Assembly: GCA_965197545.1 (NCBI GenBank)
Contig: CBDANJ010000008.1
Coordinates: 62,001-126,000, forward strand
Origin: CATOSP01 sp965197545
Lineage (GTDB): Bacteria > Chloroflexota > Dehalococcoidia > Lucifugimonadales > UBA3495
Reading direction: 5' to 3'
DNA length: 64,000 bases
The notes below the pieces were generated by a model. That model saw nothing but the letters and a program-made list of their open reading frames with translations, ran no database searches and was not told where the DNA came from. Shown in pieces: positions 9,623 through 18,043 of the stretch. A program made the translations under genes and the position numbers. Within the stretch, counting starts at the first letter, position 1. Each line of letters begins with the position of its first letter.

Positions 9623-9700
9623 CTGAAGGAGTACAAGAGCGTCCTGGCCGAGGCCCGCGCCTTCGAGGCCGGAAGGGTAATGGCGTTCGACGAGGTCCTA
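9623..9700 (+). pseudogene. Possible antitoxin C-terminal fragment cut by a MITE
   Basis: The frame LKEYKSVLAEARAFEAGR then VMAFDEVL resembles the C-terminal end of RelB/Phd-like antitoxins (AGRVxxFEEV). It has no start and is cut exactly at the CTA where family 1 copy b begins. The similarity is short, so the family call is tentative. Confidence 0.35.
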
Positions 9701-9850
9701 AACCAACACCAAGGTGGGATGTGCATTTCGGGGGTCTTGACGATGACTGAAAGGGCTCCACGGCATCTCATACCGCCTTTAGTCCTCAACTGGGTGGGCA
9801 CCGAAAGTGCGGTCTAGCGATATGTACATTTCACCTTGGCTTTAGTTTAG
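9698..9850. mobile_element. MITE family 1, copy b
   Basis: CTAAACCAACACCAAGGTGGG at the left and TTTCACCTTGGCTTTAGTTTAG at the right bound 153 bp. The termini match copies a and c; the interior does not. It follows an antitoxin-like fragment and precedes a small ORF whose ATG is 4 bp beyond its end. Confidence 0.7.
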
Positions 9851-9854
9851 TGAG

Positions 9855-10079
9855 ATGAAATTCAGTTTTGACGGGTGCGTCCTCAGTATCGTCCTGAACG
9901 GACAGGTTCATAAGGTCGTAGCATCCGGCGACAGTTGGCCGTCCTCCTACCGGGTCATTGCATCCCCCGAGACAAAGCTGCCTACCAGGTTTGAAGACTC
10001 GACAGTTCAAGTAAGCGTGTTTGAAGGCTATTTGAGCTTCGACAGGCTTCGCCTGGGGCAGTGTGAGCCGGTGGAGTGA
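9855..10079 (+). CDS. Hypothetical 74-residue protein
   Basis: The ATG lies 4 bp past the right end of MITE family 1 copy b. The protein starts MKFSFDGCVLSIVLNGQVHK and looks mostly beta-strand, with no membrane segment. No family is recognised. It could be the remnant of a longer gene whose 5' end was replaced by the MITE, since its only upstream ribosome binding signal would be MITE sequence. Confidence 0.45.
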   Translation: MKFSFDGCVLSIVLNGQVHKVVASGDSWPSSYRVIASPETKLPTRFEDSTVQVSVFEGYLSFDRLRLGQCEPVE

Positions 10080-10152
10080 AAATATCAGGAGCCAATGATA
10101 GAACAACCAACAGGCGTCGGATAATCCGGCGAACCGAGGGAGGCTATTCGCG

Positions 10153-11040
10153 GTGTTCGAAAAGTACGTAGGGATAGACTGGTCCGGGGCTAGAAACCCT
10201 CGTGGAAACCAGAAAATTCAGATAGCTGAGTACGACCCAGAAACGCGAACGGTATCGCTGGTGCCTTCACCCACCCAAAGCGCAACTGGATGGAATAGGT
10301 GGAGTAGAGACGAGGTGTTTGAGTACGTGCGGTGCTCGGTCGCTAAGAAACGGGTCCTAATTGGATTCGACTTCGCCTTCGGATATCCATACTGCTGCAA
10401 AGACACGTATTTTCGAGACTGCGATGCGGCGCCCACGAATGTCCAGGATCTCTGGGCTACAGTGGAGCAGGTCTGTAAGTCAGACGACAATTTCCGCGGC
10501 CAGCGGTTCTATAGCGATGAGAATCCACCGTTCAGACACTATTATCACGATGGTAAAGCACGTGGTAACGCATACAAAGCGCGCTACCGTGTTACCGACA
10601 AACGAGCCCGAACCACTGAGGGACTTGACCCCAGTTCCGTCTTCATCTGCTACGGTCAGAAAAATGTGGGAACAGGTTCCCTTGCTGGGATGCGGTTTCT
10701 CCACAAGGTTTGCCAGGACAGGATTGCAACCATCTGGCCGTTCGAAACGACTGACAAGCACCGCTCCACGTTAGTTGAAATTTACCCAAGGTTCTTCGTG
10801 AAGCGTGCGCAAGATATACGGCGCAGCCGACGACTCCCCAACACGGTCAGAGGCCTTCTTGGATGCTATGACGCCACCTTGGGAGATCCGTGTGAGAAGT
10901 GGTCGGACGATGAGCGGGATGCGCTGGTTTCAGCCGTAGGGATGGCTTGGTTTGCCAACCAGCAGGCCACTTGGGAAGCCCCCACCCGTGCACTCGCTTG
11001 TGCGGCGACACATGAGGGATGGATATTCGGAGTGCAGTAG
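10153..11040 (+). CDS. DUF429 family protein (predicted RNase H-fold nuclease)
   Basis: The 295-residue protein begins with the DUF429 motif VGIDWSGA (Asp9), followed by LIGFDFAFGYP near residues 69-79. The C-terminal acidic motif DERDALVSAVGMAWF lies near residue 253. These are the putative RNase H-fold metal ligands. The start is GTG. It is followed after 9 bp by a HicB-like gene and then a PLD-zinc ribbon gene, all on the same strand, so the three may be co-transcribed. The biochemical role is not established in this family; a nuclease role is inferred from fold. Confidence 0.75.
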   Translation: MFEKYVGIDWSGARNPRGNQKIQIAEYDPETRTVSLVPSPTQSATGWNRWSRDEVFEYVRCSVAKKRVLIGFDFAFGYPYCCKDTYFRDCDAAPTNVQDLWATVEQVCKSDDNFRGQRFYSDENPPFRHYYHDGKARGNAYKARYRVTDKRARTTEGLDPSSVFICYGQKNVGTGSLAGMRFLHKVCQDRIATIWPFETTDKHRSTLVEIYPRFFVKRAQDIRRSRRLPNTVRGLLGCYDATLGDPCEKWSDDERDALVSAVGMAWFANQQATWEAPTRALACAATHEGWIFGVQ

Positions 11041-11049
11041 CGCTAGACA

Positions 11050-11274
11050 ATGAATGACACCGCCCGGTACGTCAAGATAGTTGAGTGGTCTAAGGGGAAT
11101 CAATTCCATGTGAGTAGCACGCCAGGCCTGGTCTACGGCGCGCACCGCGCCGTCAACGAACGGCAGGTGTTCGTGGATCTCTGTCAAGTTGTTGACGAAG
11201 CCATCGAACGGTATCGAACAGACGGCAAACCGCTGCCTATGGCAACCTCCTCCAAGATGAACCGGGACAAGTAA
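11050..11274 (+). CDS. HicB-like antitoxin-family protein
   Basis: The 74-residue protein matches the short HicB-like family: ARYVKIVEWSKGNQFHVS, then PGLVYGAHRA and DLCQVVDEAIERYRTDGKPL. No HicA toxin gene is adjacent, which is normal for this subfamily. It starts 9 bp after the DUF429 gene. It may be a regulator or orphan antitoxin. Confidence 0.7.
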   Translation: MNDTARYVKIVEWSKGNQFHVSSTPGLVYGAHRAVNERQVFVDLCQVVDEAIERYRTDGKPLPMATSSKMNRDK

Positions 11275-11317
11275 AAACAGACAACCCAGATAGAGCAAAC
11301 TCACAAAGGAGACAGGC

Positions 11318-12148
11318 ATGGCAGAGTTCCTCACCACCACGGGAATATCCAACAACCTGGAGTCGATCATAACCGAGACCAAGGAACGGCTCGTAATTGT
11401 AAGCCCCTACCTGAAGGTAAACCCCCTGCTGAAGGACCTCCTGGAAGAAAAGGACCGCTGGAAGATCGACATCCGGGTAATTTACGGCAAGAGCGAGCTA
11501 AACCCACAGGAAAGCAGCTGGCTGGAGTCCCTGACATCAGTGCGGACCAGCTTCTGTGAGAACCTTCACGCCAAATGTTACATGAACGAGGCAACCGCCC
11601 TGATCACATCAATGAACCTGTACGAATTCAGCCAGGTCAACAACCGGGAGATGGGAATCCTAGTGAGCAGGGAGGGCGACCCAGACCTCTACCAGAAGAT
11701 CTACGACGAGGTCGGACGATTGCTTCGCATAAGCGAGGAAATCCGCATTACCATCGCCAGGGTCGAGGGAGAGGAAGAACAGGCAACGCCAGCCCGAAGG
11801 CGCAGCACACAGACTCCGGCACCACGAAGACCGGCTGCAGCCGCCAGCCAGCCCGCCGCGGCGGAAAGGACCAGCGATCAGAGCGCCAAGGGCAGTTGCA
11901 TCCGCTGCAAGGCAACGCTGGACCTGGACATGACCCACGCCTACTGCACCAGATGCTTCGCCCAGTGGCGACAGAAAGCCGACCGCTCCGCCCCAGAGAA
12001 ATACTGCCACATGTGCGGCGCTGAACACGCCGCCACCATGAACCGCCCGCTATGCACGGACTGCTATCCAAAATACATGGCAATGCCGGGCCTGAAACGC
12101 TTCACCCCCAGGAACGCCAACCCGGCCAACCGCAGCCCAAGAGGCTGA
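11318..12148 (+). CDS. Phospholipase D-like nuclease with C-terminal zinc ribbons
   Basis: The 276-residue protein has an N-terminal single-HKD PLD domain: LVIVSPYLKVN near residue 25, HAKCYMN at 84-90 and SMNLYEFSQVNNREMGI at 98-114. A low-complexity linker rich in Ala, Pro, Arg and Gln covers about 155-190. Two CxxC pairs then form a zinc ribbon (C194/C197 with C210/C213) and a second one (C230/C233 with C246/C249). GGAG lies about 9 nt upstream of the ATG. Single-HKD proteins usually dimerise to form an active site. The domain set suggests a nucleic-acid-binding nuclease. Confidence 0.75.
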   Translation: MAEFLTTTGISNNLESIITETKERLVIVSPYLKVNPLLKDLLEEKDRWKIDIRVIYGKSELNPQESSWLESLTSVRTSFCENLHAKCYMNEATALITSMNLYEFSQVNNREMGILVSREGDPDLYQKIYDEVGRLLRISEEIRITIARVEGEEEQATPARRRSTQTPAPRRPAAAASQPAAAERTSDQSAKGSCIRCKATLDLDMTHAYCTRCFAQWRQKADRSAPEKYCHMCGAEHAATMNRPLCTDCYPKYMAMPGLKRFTPRNANPANRSPRG

Positions 12149-12311
12149 GGGCATACCCGTTTCCGGACTTCAAGGAATCGGCATCAACAAAGACTGGTGA
12201 AACCGGCCCGAATGACCGGAAAACAGCACAGCCTCCCCTCAAGGGAGCGACAACGCTAACTGTGTGTGGGCTAATTGTCCACACGCCTTAACCTGGTCCT
12301 GTCTCTCCCAG

Positions 12312-12453
12312 GTCCTGACTTGGGAGGGCCATGATTTCCTGGACAGCGTGCGCGATAAATCCGTATGGCAGAAGGCCCAAAGAAGGGCGGAGAACGCTGG
12401 CCTCCAGGCTGCCCAACTGACTGTCGATATCCTTGAAGGAATTGGGAAAGCCA
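12312..12453 (+). pseudogene. DUF2513 protein C-terminal fragment
   Basis: The frame VLTWEGHDFLDSVRDKSVWQ, then AENAGLQAAQLTVDIL, matches the C-terminal half of DUF2513 winged-helix-like proteins. No N-terminal part or start codon is present and the frame beyond about 12455 is not conserved. It is a relic. Confidence 0.6.
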
Positions 12454-12696
12454 GTCATCAAAGAAAGCCTTGGATTAGGAACGGGAAGCTGAGGGGCCGG
12501 TGTTTCCTTATACCTCCACTCTCTCAGGACAATACTCCCTGCCGATGGGGCAGAACCTGCACTCGCTGGCTCTGGGCACTCCTCGGCGCTTCCTTCGCCG
12601 CCGGCCTGGTTTGTATCTTCCAGGCCGGGTGGATCCCCGGTAGGTGCGGGGCTAACCCTTCCGGGGTACTGGCCGGGTGCCGCCGGAGGGGTGGGG

Positions 12697-12933
12697 TTAT
12701 AGGACCTGTGTAAGGTCCGGTGTTTTCCTGCAGGTGGTGAATACTCGGGCGGCGTCGAGGACGTCCTTGTAGCGCAGCTCCGAGGCTTCCTCCAGGGACT
12801 GGGGTGCGTTGGGGCCCTGGGCGTAGCGTACTTCCTGGTACCAGGCATCGAAGTCGGGGTGGGTCCCTTCGTCGCCCAGGACATTGAGGTAGGTTAGGTA
12901 TTGTTCCAGGAGTCCCTGCTCTTCACTGGTCAT
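12697..12933 (-). CDS. Hypothetical 78-residue acidic protein
   Basis: MTSEEQGLLEQYLTYLNVLG begins a soluble, acidic, helical protein without a recognised family. The ATG has GGAAG a few bases upstream. It lies 81 bp downstream of TcmP on the same strand and could be the last gene of that operon. Confidence 0.5.
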   Translation of the reverse strand: MTSEEQGLLEQYLTYLNVLGDEGTHPDFDAWYQEVRYAQGPNAPQSLEEASELRYKDVLDAARVFTTCRKTPDLTQVL

Positions 12934-13014
12934 GGCGTAACTTCCGTAGATCTATAATGTGCTCATGGGGTTGGCGGTCCGAGCCGTTCTACCACTGTTT
13001 TTGGGTCCGTGTTG

Positions 13015-13848
13015 TTATACGGGCATCGTGAGATGTCCGCTGAGAGTCTTCTGGGATACGGCATCTCTTAACTTCTTTCCCAGTTCGTTTTTGCTTCCAA
13101 AAACAAGGTGGTAGAGTGGCGTGTTGTTTGAGTTTTTAACGGGTTTGTCATCGGCGGTGTGCTCGTAGCCGATCTTTCTTAATTCTCCCTCGTAGTGGTC
13201 TAGCAGGGTGCGAGTATCCGGTAAGTCCTTCGTTTTCGGCTTAAAGAACTCCCGGTGGGCCATCGGCAGGTTCAGAAACGAGTCCAACTGCGGAGACTCA
13301 TGCCGCCAATTTCTTTTCATGTAGCTGATATTGAAATTTATCAGGATGTCCAGGCGGCGGCCTCTGGTCAGTCTCTTAAGGCTCTCAAACGAGAAGTTCC
13401 ATGCCTAGGGGCCAAGGAAGGCGAGCCCTAGCGAGAGGTTTGCTTGTGGGAGTTCCCTCAAGACCTTGTCCAACGTTTCTTCTGCTTTACCGGTGTAGTA
13501 ATGAAATTCTTTACCCGAATAATTCCTTCGGGATACTCGCTCTTTCAAGGCGTCAATGGACGGCCCATCTTCGTCCGCGAAGTAATAGTGGGAGAAGTCT
13601 GCTTCTGCGGCAATCAGTGGTGACCCTTCGGTTTCGGCTCCTGATTCTTGGATTACGCACCTGCCAGGTCCACAGAACAGATCCACGTAGTAGAGTCTTC
13701 CAGGCCAGCTGCTGCTCATCGCCTGGGTGAAGATCCCTGTTATGTTCTTAAGGGCAAATTCCTTTTCCCTAGCGTGTTCGGCAACACTCAGGGCGAGCAA
13801 GCCATCTGAGGCTGTCGTCAGGTCCTGACCTCTGTTCCTGGTTGCCAT
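13015..13848 (-). pseudogene. tcmP: Three-Cys-motif partner protein TcmP with internal TAG
   Basis: The frame opens MATRNRGQDL and contains the SAM-methyltransferase-like strand LYYVDLFCGPGRC with SPLIAA, typical of TcmP. After LGLAFLGP an in-frame TAG at 13407-13405 interrupts it, and the same frame resumes with AWNFSFESLKRLTRGRRLD and LINFN and ends at 13015. A single CAG-to-TAG change would explain the stop. The downstream segment MKRNWRHESPQLDSFL is the TcmP C-terminus. The gene follows DUF5131 by 35 bp, the usual pairing. The role of this pair is unknown; it is common on mobile elements. Confidence 0.75.
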
Positions 13849-13883
13849 TGGGCATTACGCTCCTTCATTGGTCTATGTCTCCA

Positions 13884-14651
13884 CTATCGCGCCGGGATAG
13901 GCATTTCTCGCCAGAGCCGGCTTTCCTCGCCCTCGCCGATGACTGCTTCTGCTCCGCCGCGTTTTTTTCTGATGCCTCCGAGCTGCTTCAGGAAGAAAGC
14001 AACACCGGCGTCGCCGGATTGGTCGCGCAGATCCCGTGCCCAGTCAGGATCCATTGGCCGGGCCCGCGGCCCGCTCTCGCCCCCGACTATTACCCAGTTC
14101 AGCACACCCCTGTCCAGCCAGGGTCGTAGGTCAATGCGTTCGAGTAGCGGCTCTGCAGATACGAAACGGACAGAGGCCGGAAGACGCTCCAGCACCGTGA
14201 GCCGCGGAGCGTACTTTTGGCTTTCCACCGATGTGCCAATCCATATCCTGGGTGGCCATCCCTCTGGAAAGCGTTCTTGATATTGCTCCCACCAGGCAAC
14301 TGCTCTCCCGGGCCGCTTGGACAGAATTTGAAATACATGTCCGCGTAGTGCGGCGGCCTCTGCCATTACCGAGAACATTTGGAGAATAAAGTCGAAGGGC
14401 ACCTTGGGATGGAACGCGTCAGCCATGCTGTTGACGAAGATGAGGCGAGGTTTCTTCCATGACAGCGGGGTTTGCAGCCGTTCGGGGAGCAGACGAATAT
14501 CATCAGGACTGGTCTCGTAACCTGGCACGCCCATACCTCGCAGGCGGGGGTAGAGAGCGAACATATAATAGTGGTCGCAACCCGGCGAGATACGGGTGCA
14601 TCCGGTTACTGGATTCCAGGTATTATCGGTCCATTCAATCGCAGATGTCAT
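13884..14651 (-). CDS. DUF5131 three-Cys-motif protein, third Cys lost
   Basis: The 255-residue protein is the partner of TcmP. It opens IEWTDNTWNPVTGCTRISPG and has LIFVNSMADAFHP, QILSKRPGRA, IWIGTSVES and NWVIVGGESGPRARPM, the hallmark blocks. The family-defining motif is normally CX6CX2C; here it reads GCTRISPGCDHYY, so C18 and C25 are kept but residue 28 is Tyr. One base change (TGT to TAT) explains this. If the three cysteines bind an iron-sulphur cluster or metal, the protein is probably inactive. The partner gene also carries a stop codon. Confidence 0.8.
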   Translation of the reverse strand: MTSAIEWTDNTWNPVTGCTRISPGCDHYYMFALYPRLRGMGVPGYETSPDDIRLLPERLQTPLSWKKPRLIFVNSMADAFHPKVPFDFILQMFSVMAEAAALRGHVFQILSKRPGRAVAWWEQYQERFPEGWPPRIWIGTSVESQKYAPRLTVLERLPASVRFVSAEPLLERIDLRPWLDRGVLNWVIVGGESGPRARPMDPDWARDLRDQSGDAGVAFFLKQLGGIRKKRGGAEAVIGEGEESRLWREMPIPAR

Positions 14652-14804
14652 AAGACCACATTAGCCGGTTCGGCGGGTACGCTCTCTATCTGATTTTTAC
14701 CTGCCTACGGGATTGACCATACCTTTTGCGTCATCTCCCCACAAGGCGCATTTGTCAGCAGTTCTGCTATTTGCGGGAAACTGGAGTTCCTTGGCTAAAG
14801 CTAG

Positions 14805-14916
14805 TCATTTCACCTACCACGTGCACATCCTGGAGATGACCGGCGACAGCTACGGCCTCAAGGGCAGCCGGCAGGACGCTGTCTCATCGCTTCCGGAAGA
14901 ACCGACTGACGCTTAG
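14805..14916 (+). pseudogene. IS21 IstB C-terminal fragment
   Basis: HVHILEMTGDSYGLKGSRQD matches the end of the intact istB at 35066-35130 (HVHILEMNGDSYRLKRSREN). Only the last 35 codons remain. Together with the Walker A fragment at 8352 it shows that other IS21 copies of this type once sat here. Confidence 0.75.
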
Positions 14917-14943
14917 ACCCAGTTCTGGGTTGCTTTCGTCATG

Positions 14944-15105
14944 CTATGGATATTTCTGTTCCTGGTAATATCTGGCCACTGCGCCCCGGCCTGCCGCCTG
15001 GCGTTCGGTGTTACGTGCCGGCATCTTCGATGACTTCCACCGGCCTGCTGTCATGAGGGCTGGCAATTCTACGTCGGTGGCCGCCAGATCCTGGGCCGAC
15101 GCGGC
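14944..15105 (-). pseudogene. Tyrosine recombinase C-terminal relic
   Basis: On the minus strand the frame AQDLAATDVELPALMTAGRW then KSSKMPARNTERQAAGRGAV is the integrase C-terminus, ending at TAG 14946. The residue at the catalytic Tyr position is Asn (ARNT instead of ARYT as in the relic at 9320), and the frame is shifted just upstream of AQDL. It is a dead relic. Confidence 0.65.
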
Positions 15106-15215
15106 CGCACGTTCCGAAACGCCCGCCGCGTTCTGGGATGGTGGCTGGAAAACCCAGTTGCAACACCGCTGTCAGAAAGCCATACTTCAGGTATTCCAGC
15201 CAGGGGTGTGGTGAG

Positions 15216-15776
15216 ATGACGGTGTACGGCTACGCCAGGGTCTCGGTGAGAGAGCCCGAGGACAAGAATCTGGACCTGCAGGTGGAGCGGCTGGTCCGCT
15301 CCGGCTGCGCCATGGGCAATATTCGAGCCGAGGAGGCCAGCGGAGCCAAGGACGACCGCGGCGGCCTCCTGGAACTGCTGGACCTGGTGGTCGAGGGGGA
15401 CACTCTGGTGGTCACCCACATCGACCGGCTCTCCAGGGGGCTGACCTATGGGCTGCAGGTGATCGAGGGCCTGCACCATGCGGGAGTGGAGTTCCGGTCC
15501 CTGTCGGAGGACTTCGACACCTCGACGGCCACCGGCAAGCTCCAGCTCACGATGGTGCTCGCCTTCAGCGAGTGGTGGCGGAACTCGATCAGGGACCGCT
15601 CGGTCGCGGGCCAGGCAAAGGCGCGGGCCGAGGGGCGTTTCCCTGGCCGGCGGCCCAGCCTGACCGAGCAGCAACGGGAGTACATCCGGGTGGAGCGGTC
15701 GAAGGGAGTGAGCCAGCGGGAACTGGCCAAGCTCCTGGAGGTCAGCCGCTGGACAATCCAACAGGTGGACCGGTAG
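15216..15776 (+). CDS. Serine recombinase (resolvase/invertase family)
   Basis: The 186-residue protein has the resolvase domain with the catalytic Ser10 in YGYARVS, the EASGAKDDR loop and DRLSRG near residue 69. A C-terminal helix-turn-helix (QRELAKLLEVSRWTIQQV) follows an RRPSLT hinge. Length and architecture fit an intact small resolvase. I chose ATG 15216 because the resolvase fold begins there; upstream in-frame sequence belongs to the integrase relic region. It may resolve or invert a mobile element, but no res site was identified. Confidence 0.8.
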   Translation: MTVYGYARVSVREPEDKNLDLQVERLVRSGCAMGNIRAEEASGAKDDRGGLLELLDLVVEGDTLVVTHIDRLSRGLTYGLQVIEGLHHAGVEFRSLSEDFDTSTATGKLQLTMVLAFSEWWRNSIRDRSVAGQAKARAEGRFPGRRPSLTEQQREYIRVERSKGVSQRELAKLLEVSRWTIQQVDR

Positions 15777-16531
15777 GGGTCGGGTGGAAATTGCAGCCTC
15801 GGCACGGAGCATGGCCGGTTGGCAGCCTAACACAGTACCGGCGAGGGAAGCGCCGCGGGAAAGTCCTTCCACCGGTCGGAGCTGGGCCGCAGGGGTCTAT
15901 CAGGTGGGCTCGGCCAGCGAGCGAATCGAGGCTGGGGTCAGGGTCGGCGGCAAACATGTCTGCCGACCCCAGAGACCGCCGGAAACGCAGGTCGCCGCCG
16001 TTGTGGGCCTCGTCGCCGGGGGGAGACAGCCAGCGGCAGCTCGCCATGATGTTCGTTTGCTTCGTATCAACGATCCGTCGGACCCGGGCTGCCCAGACAG
16101 CACCGGGCCTGGCCCCGGGAAGTCCCGAAGAAACGGTTCCGCCCAGTTGAGACGCATGGCTCACTGAAACTGCGGATTGCCAACGGGGGCTCGGGTCTGC
16201 GCCACACGGAGCGGGTGATGACCTGCTCGTCGGCGACGGTGCGTAAGACGCTGGCCAATGCACCAGACGGCGAACCCTCTTGACTCAGCCAAACCATTGC
16301 TGAGCTCGATGTGAAATCCACCAGCCAGTGGGTTGCAGCGGGTCGGGGAAGTCCGCCCTGGCGCGCTTGAGAAGCTACGATAGGGACGACCAGCGGACTC
16401 CGGTGGGGTTGTTAGACGGCGTGTTCGCCCGCCACTGGGGGAGCACATGGGCCAAATCAGGGAGCTCCGGGAGGCGCTGGGAGTGCAGGGCGGCGATCAC
16501 GTCTTCATTCGATGAAAATAAAATGAGGCAG
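15777..16531. other. Gene-poor stretch, possible decayed insertion
   Basis: Several overlapping frames occur on both strands, but all have unstructured Pro/Arg/Ser-rich translations typical of non-coding G+C-rich DNA. I see no motif and no start signal and cannot support a gene here. Confidence 0.4.
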
Positions 16532-16733
16532 GCCCCAGGGCTATCGCATTAGGAAATTTCCAGGTCTGCAGGCCGCGCTACCGGCGAGTCTCCTCGGATT
16601 TTCGGGCCTGAACTCCCGTCACTCTAGGCGATTCCGGAGATTCTAGCCCACAGTTAGCCGAAATATATCGACGGAGCTTGCACATTTCAACTCGACCAGG
16701 CCGTTGGAATTCCAAATGCGATAGCCCTGGGGC
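16532..16733. mobile_element. 202-bp MITE with TIR GCCCCAGGGCTATCGCATT
   Basis: The 19-bp sequence GCCCCAGGGCTATCGCATT at 16532-16550 is repeated inverted at 16715-16733 around a non-coding interior. Its end begins CAGGG like the ISAs1 element next to it, so it may be a non-autonomous relative. The right TIR is the site into which ISAs1 inserted. Confidence 0.6.
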
Positions 16734-17914
16734 AGGGTGTTTTAATTGTCATGGTAGTTGGAACCCGAGGAGGTTCAGGGCGGCTAATGGCTTCCAAGCG
16801 TAGTGGCGCAAAGCGGCGGCTATGTTCCGTGTCCCGGTCCGGCGAAGCAGCCCGATCACCGCGTTGCGGAAGGCGGCCATTACTTGGGGAACCGCTCCGG
16901 TTCGCACTTGGCTCCGGTCTTCATCGAAAGTCACGTCCCGCACCCAATGCAGCCGGTTTTCAATTCGCCAGTGGCCCCGCCACAACCTGAGCAGTCTAGC
17001 CGGCCCTGCTTCCTCCGGAGTCAAGCTGGTGATGGCATAGGCCAGTTCCACCGTCCTTGTCCCCTTGCGGATGCGAGTCCGTTCCATGCAACAGACTTGC
17101 CCCAAGCATGGCCACTCCAAGTAGCCGTTCAGGGCGGACGATGCCCGCAACCGGCGCCGTTCCTGCCGGTCCCCGTGCCTTCCCCTCTGGCCGGCCTTGG
17201 AGAATTCCTCGCCCCAGGGAGGTTCGGCAAAAAGCAGGGATACCGCCTCTTTCACCGTGGGTTGATTATCTTTGAGCACCCACAAATAGCTTCCTCCCTG
17301 CTCCACCACCTGACGACTCAAATCCCGCTGTGCGTACAGAGCGTCCCCAGTCACCACTTTCCCGCTCAAATCAAGCTGGCCCAACAGGATGGGGGCCACC
17401 GTCCGTTCACTCTCCTTGCGTTTACTCCTCACCCCCCTTTTGACCCACGGCCAAGCCGCTGCGGTGGGCATAGGCCGCCACCAGCCTGACGCCCGGCAAT
17501 TCATCCCCATGAATCCCGCGCAGGGCTTTGCCATCCACCGCTATGGCTTCATCCCCCTCCTGCAATGACCCCTGGGCCCATGCGCTCAGGGCACCTTCGA
17601 AGGCGTCCACGTCCAATCTCCGGAACACGTGATGCAGGGTTGCCACGCAGGGGGTCTGCTCCCTGCCCCATTGGGCGATGGCGTACAGGCTCCGGGCCCC
17701 TCCCAGCATGGCGCAGACGGACATGGCCATGATGGCAGCCAGGGGGTGGCGAATCCCCCCGAGGCTGCGGGGGTCCGGCACATCCGCCAGTGCCTCCATC
17801 AATCTTCTGCCAAGCTCTTCTTCCCTTTCGTCCTTCATAACCTTCCCCCAATCCTTTGATCACTGGCTATGCACTGACATTTTCTTATGCTTGCACGACA
17901 ATTAAAAGACCCTG
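16733..17914 (-). mobile_element. ISAs1-family insertion sequence
   Basis: The termini CAGGGTGTTTTAATTGTC at 16733-16750 and GACAATTAAAAGACCCTG at 17897-17914 are inverted repeats, bounding 1182 bp. The sequence AGCCCTGGGG directly flanks the element on both sides (16723-16732 and 17915-17924), a 10-bp target duplication as expected for ISAs1. The target lies in the right TIR of the 202-bp miniature element. Confidence 0.85.
16749..17838 (-). pseudogene. ISAs1 transposase, frameshifted in a G run
   Basis: The first frame (17838-17422) encodes DVPDPRSLGGIRHPLAAIMA and IAVDGKALRG, the N-terminal DDE domain of ISAs1 transposases. It ends at GQKGGEE. The neighbouring frame continues VRSKRKESERTVAPILLGQL, VTGDALYAQ, WRIENRLHWVRDVTFDEDRS and ends at 16749. 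Together they give a full-length transposase of about 360 residues. The shift falls at AAAAGGGGGG; five G instead of six would restore the frame. Slippage at this run could still make some full-length protein. Confidence 0.85.
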
Positions 17915-18043
17915 AGCCCTGGGGCAGGCCCCTTGCATAGTTCCGGCAGAGTCGGCTATCTTCCAAGAGTGTGAAGAGAGAGAATCTGCAAGAGCTACGT
18001 AAACTCCGAATCACACTCCAATGGCGAGTTAGAGGATTGAAAT

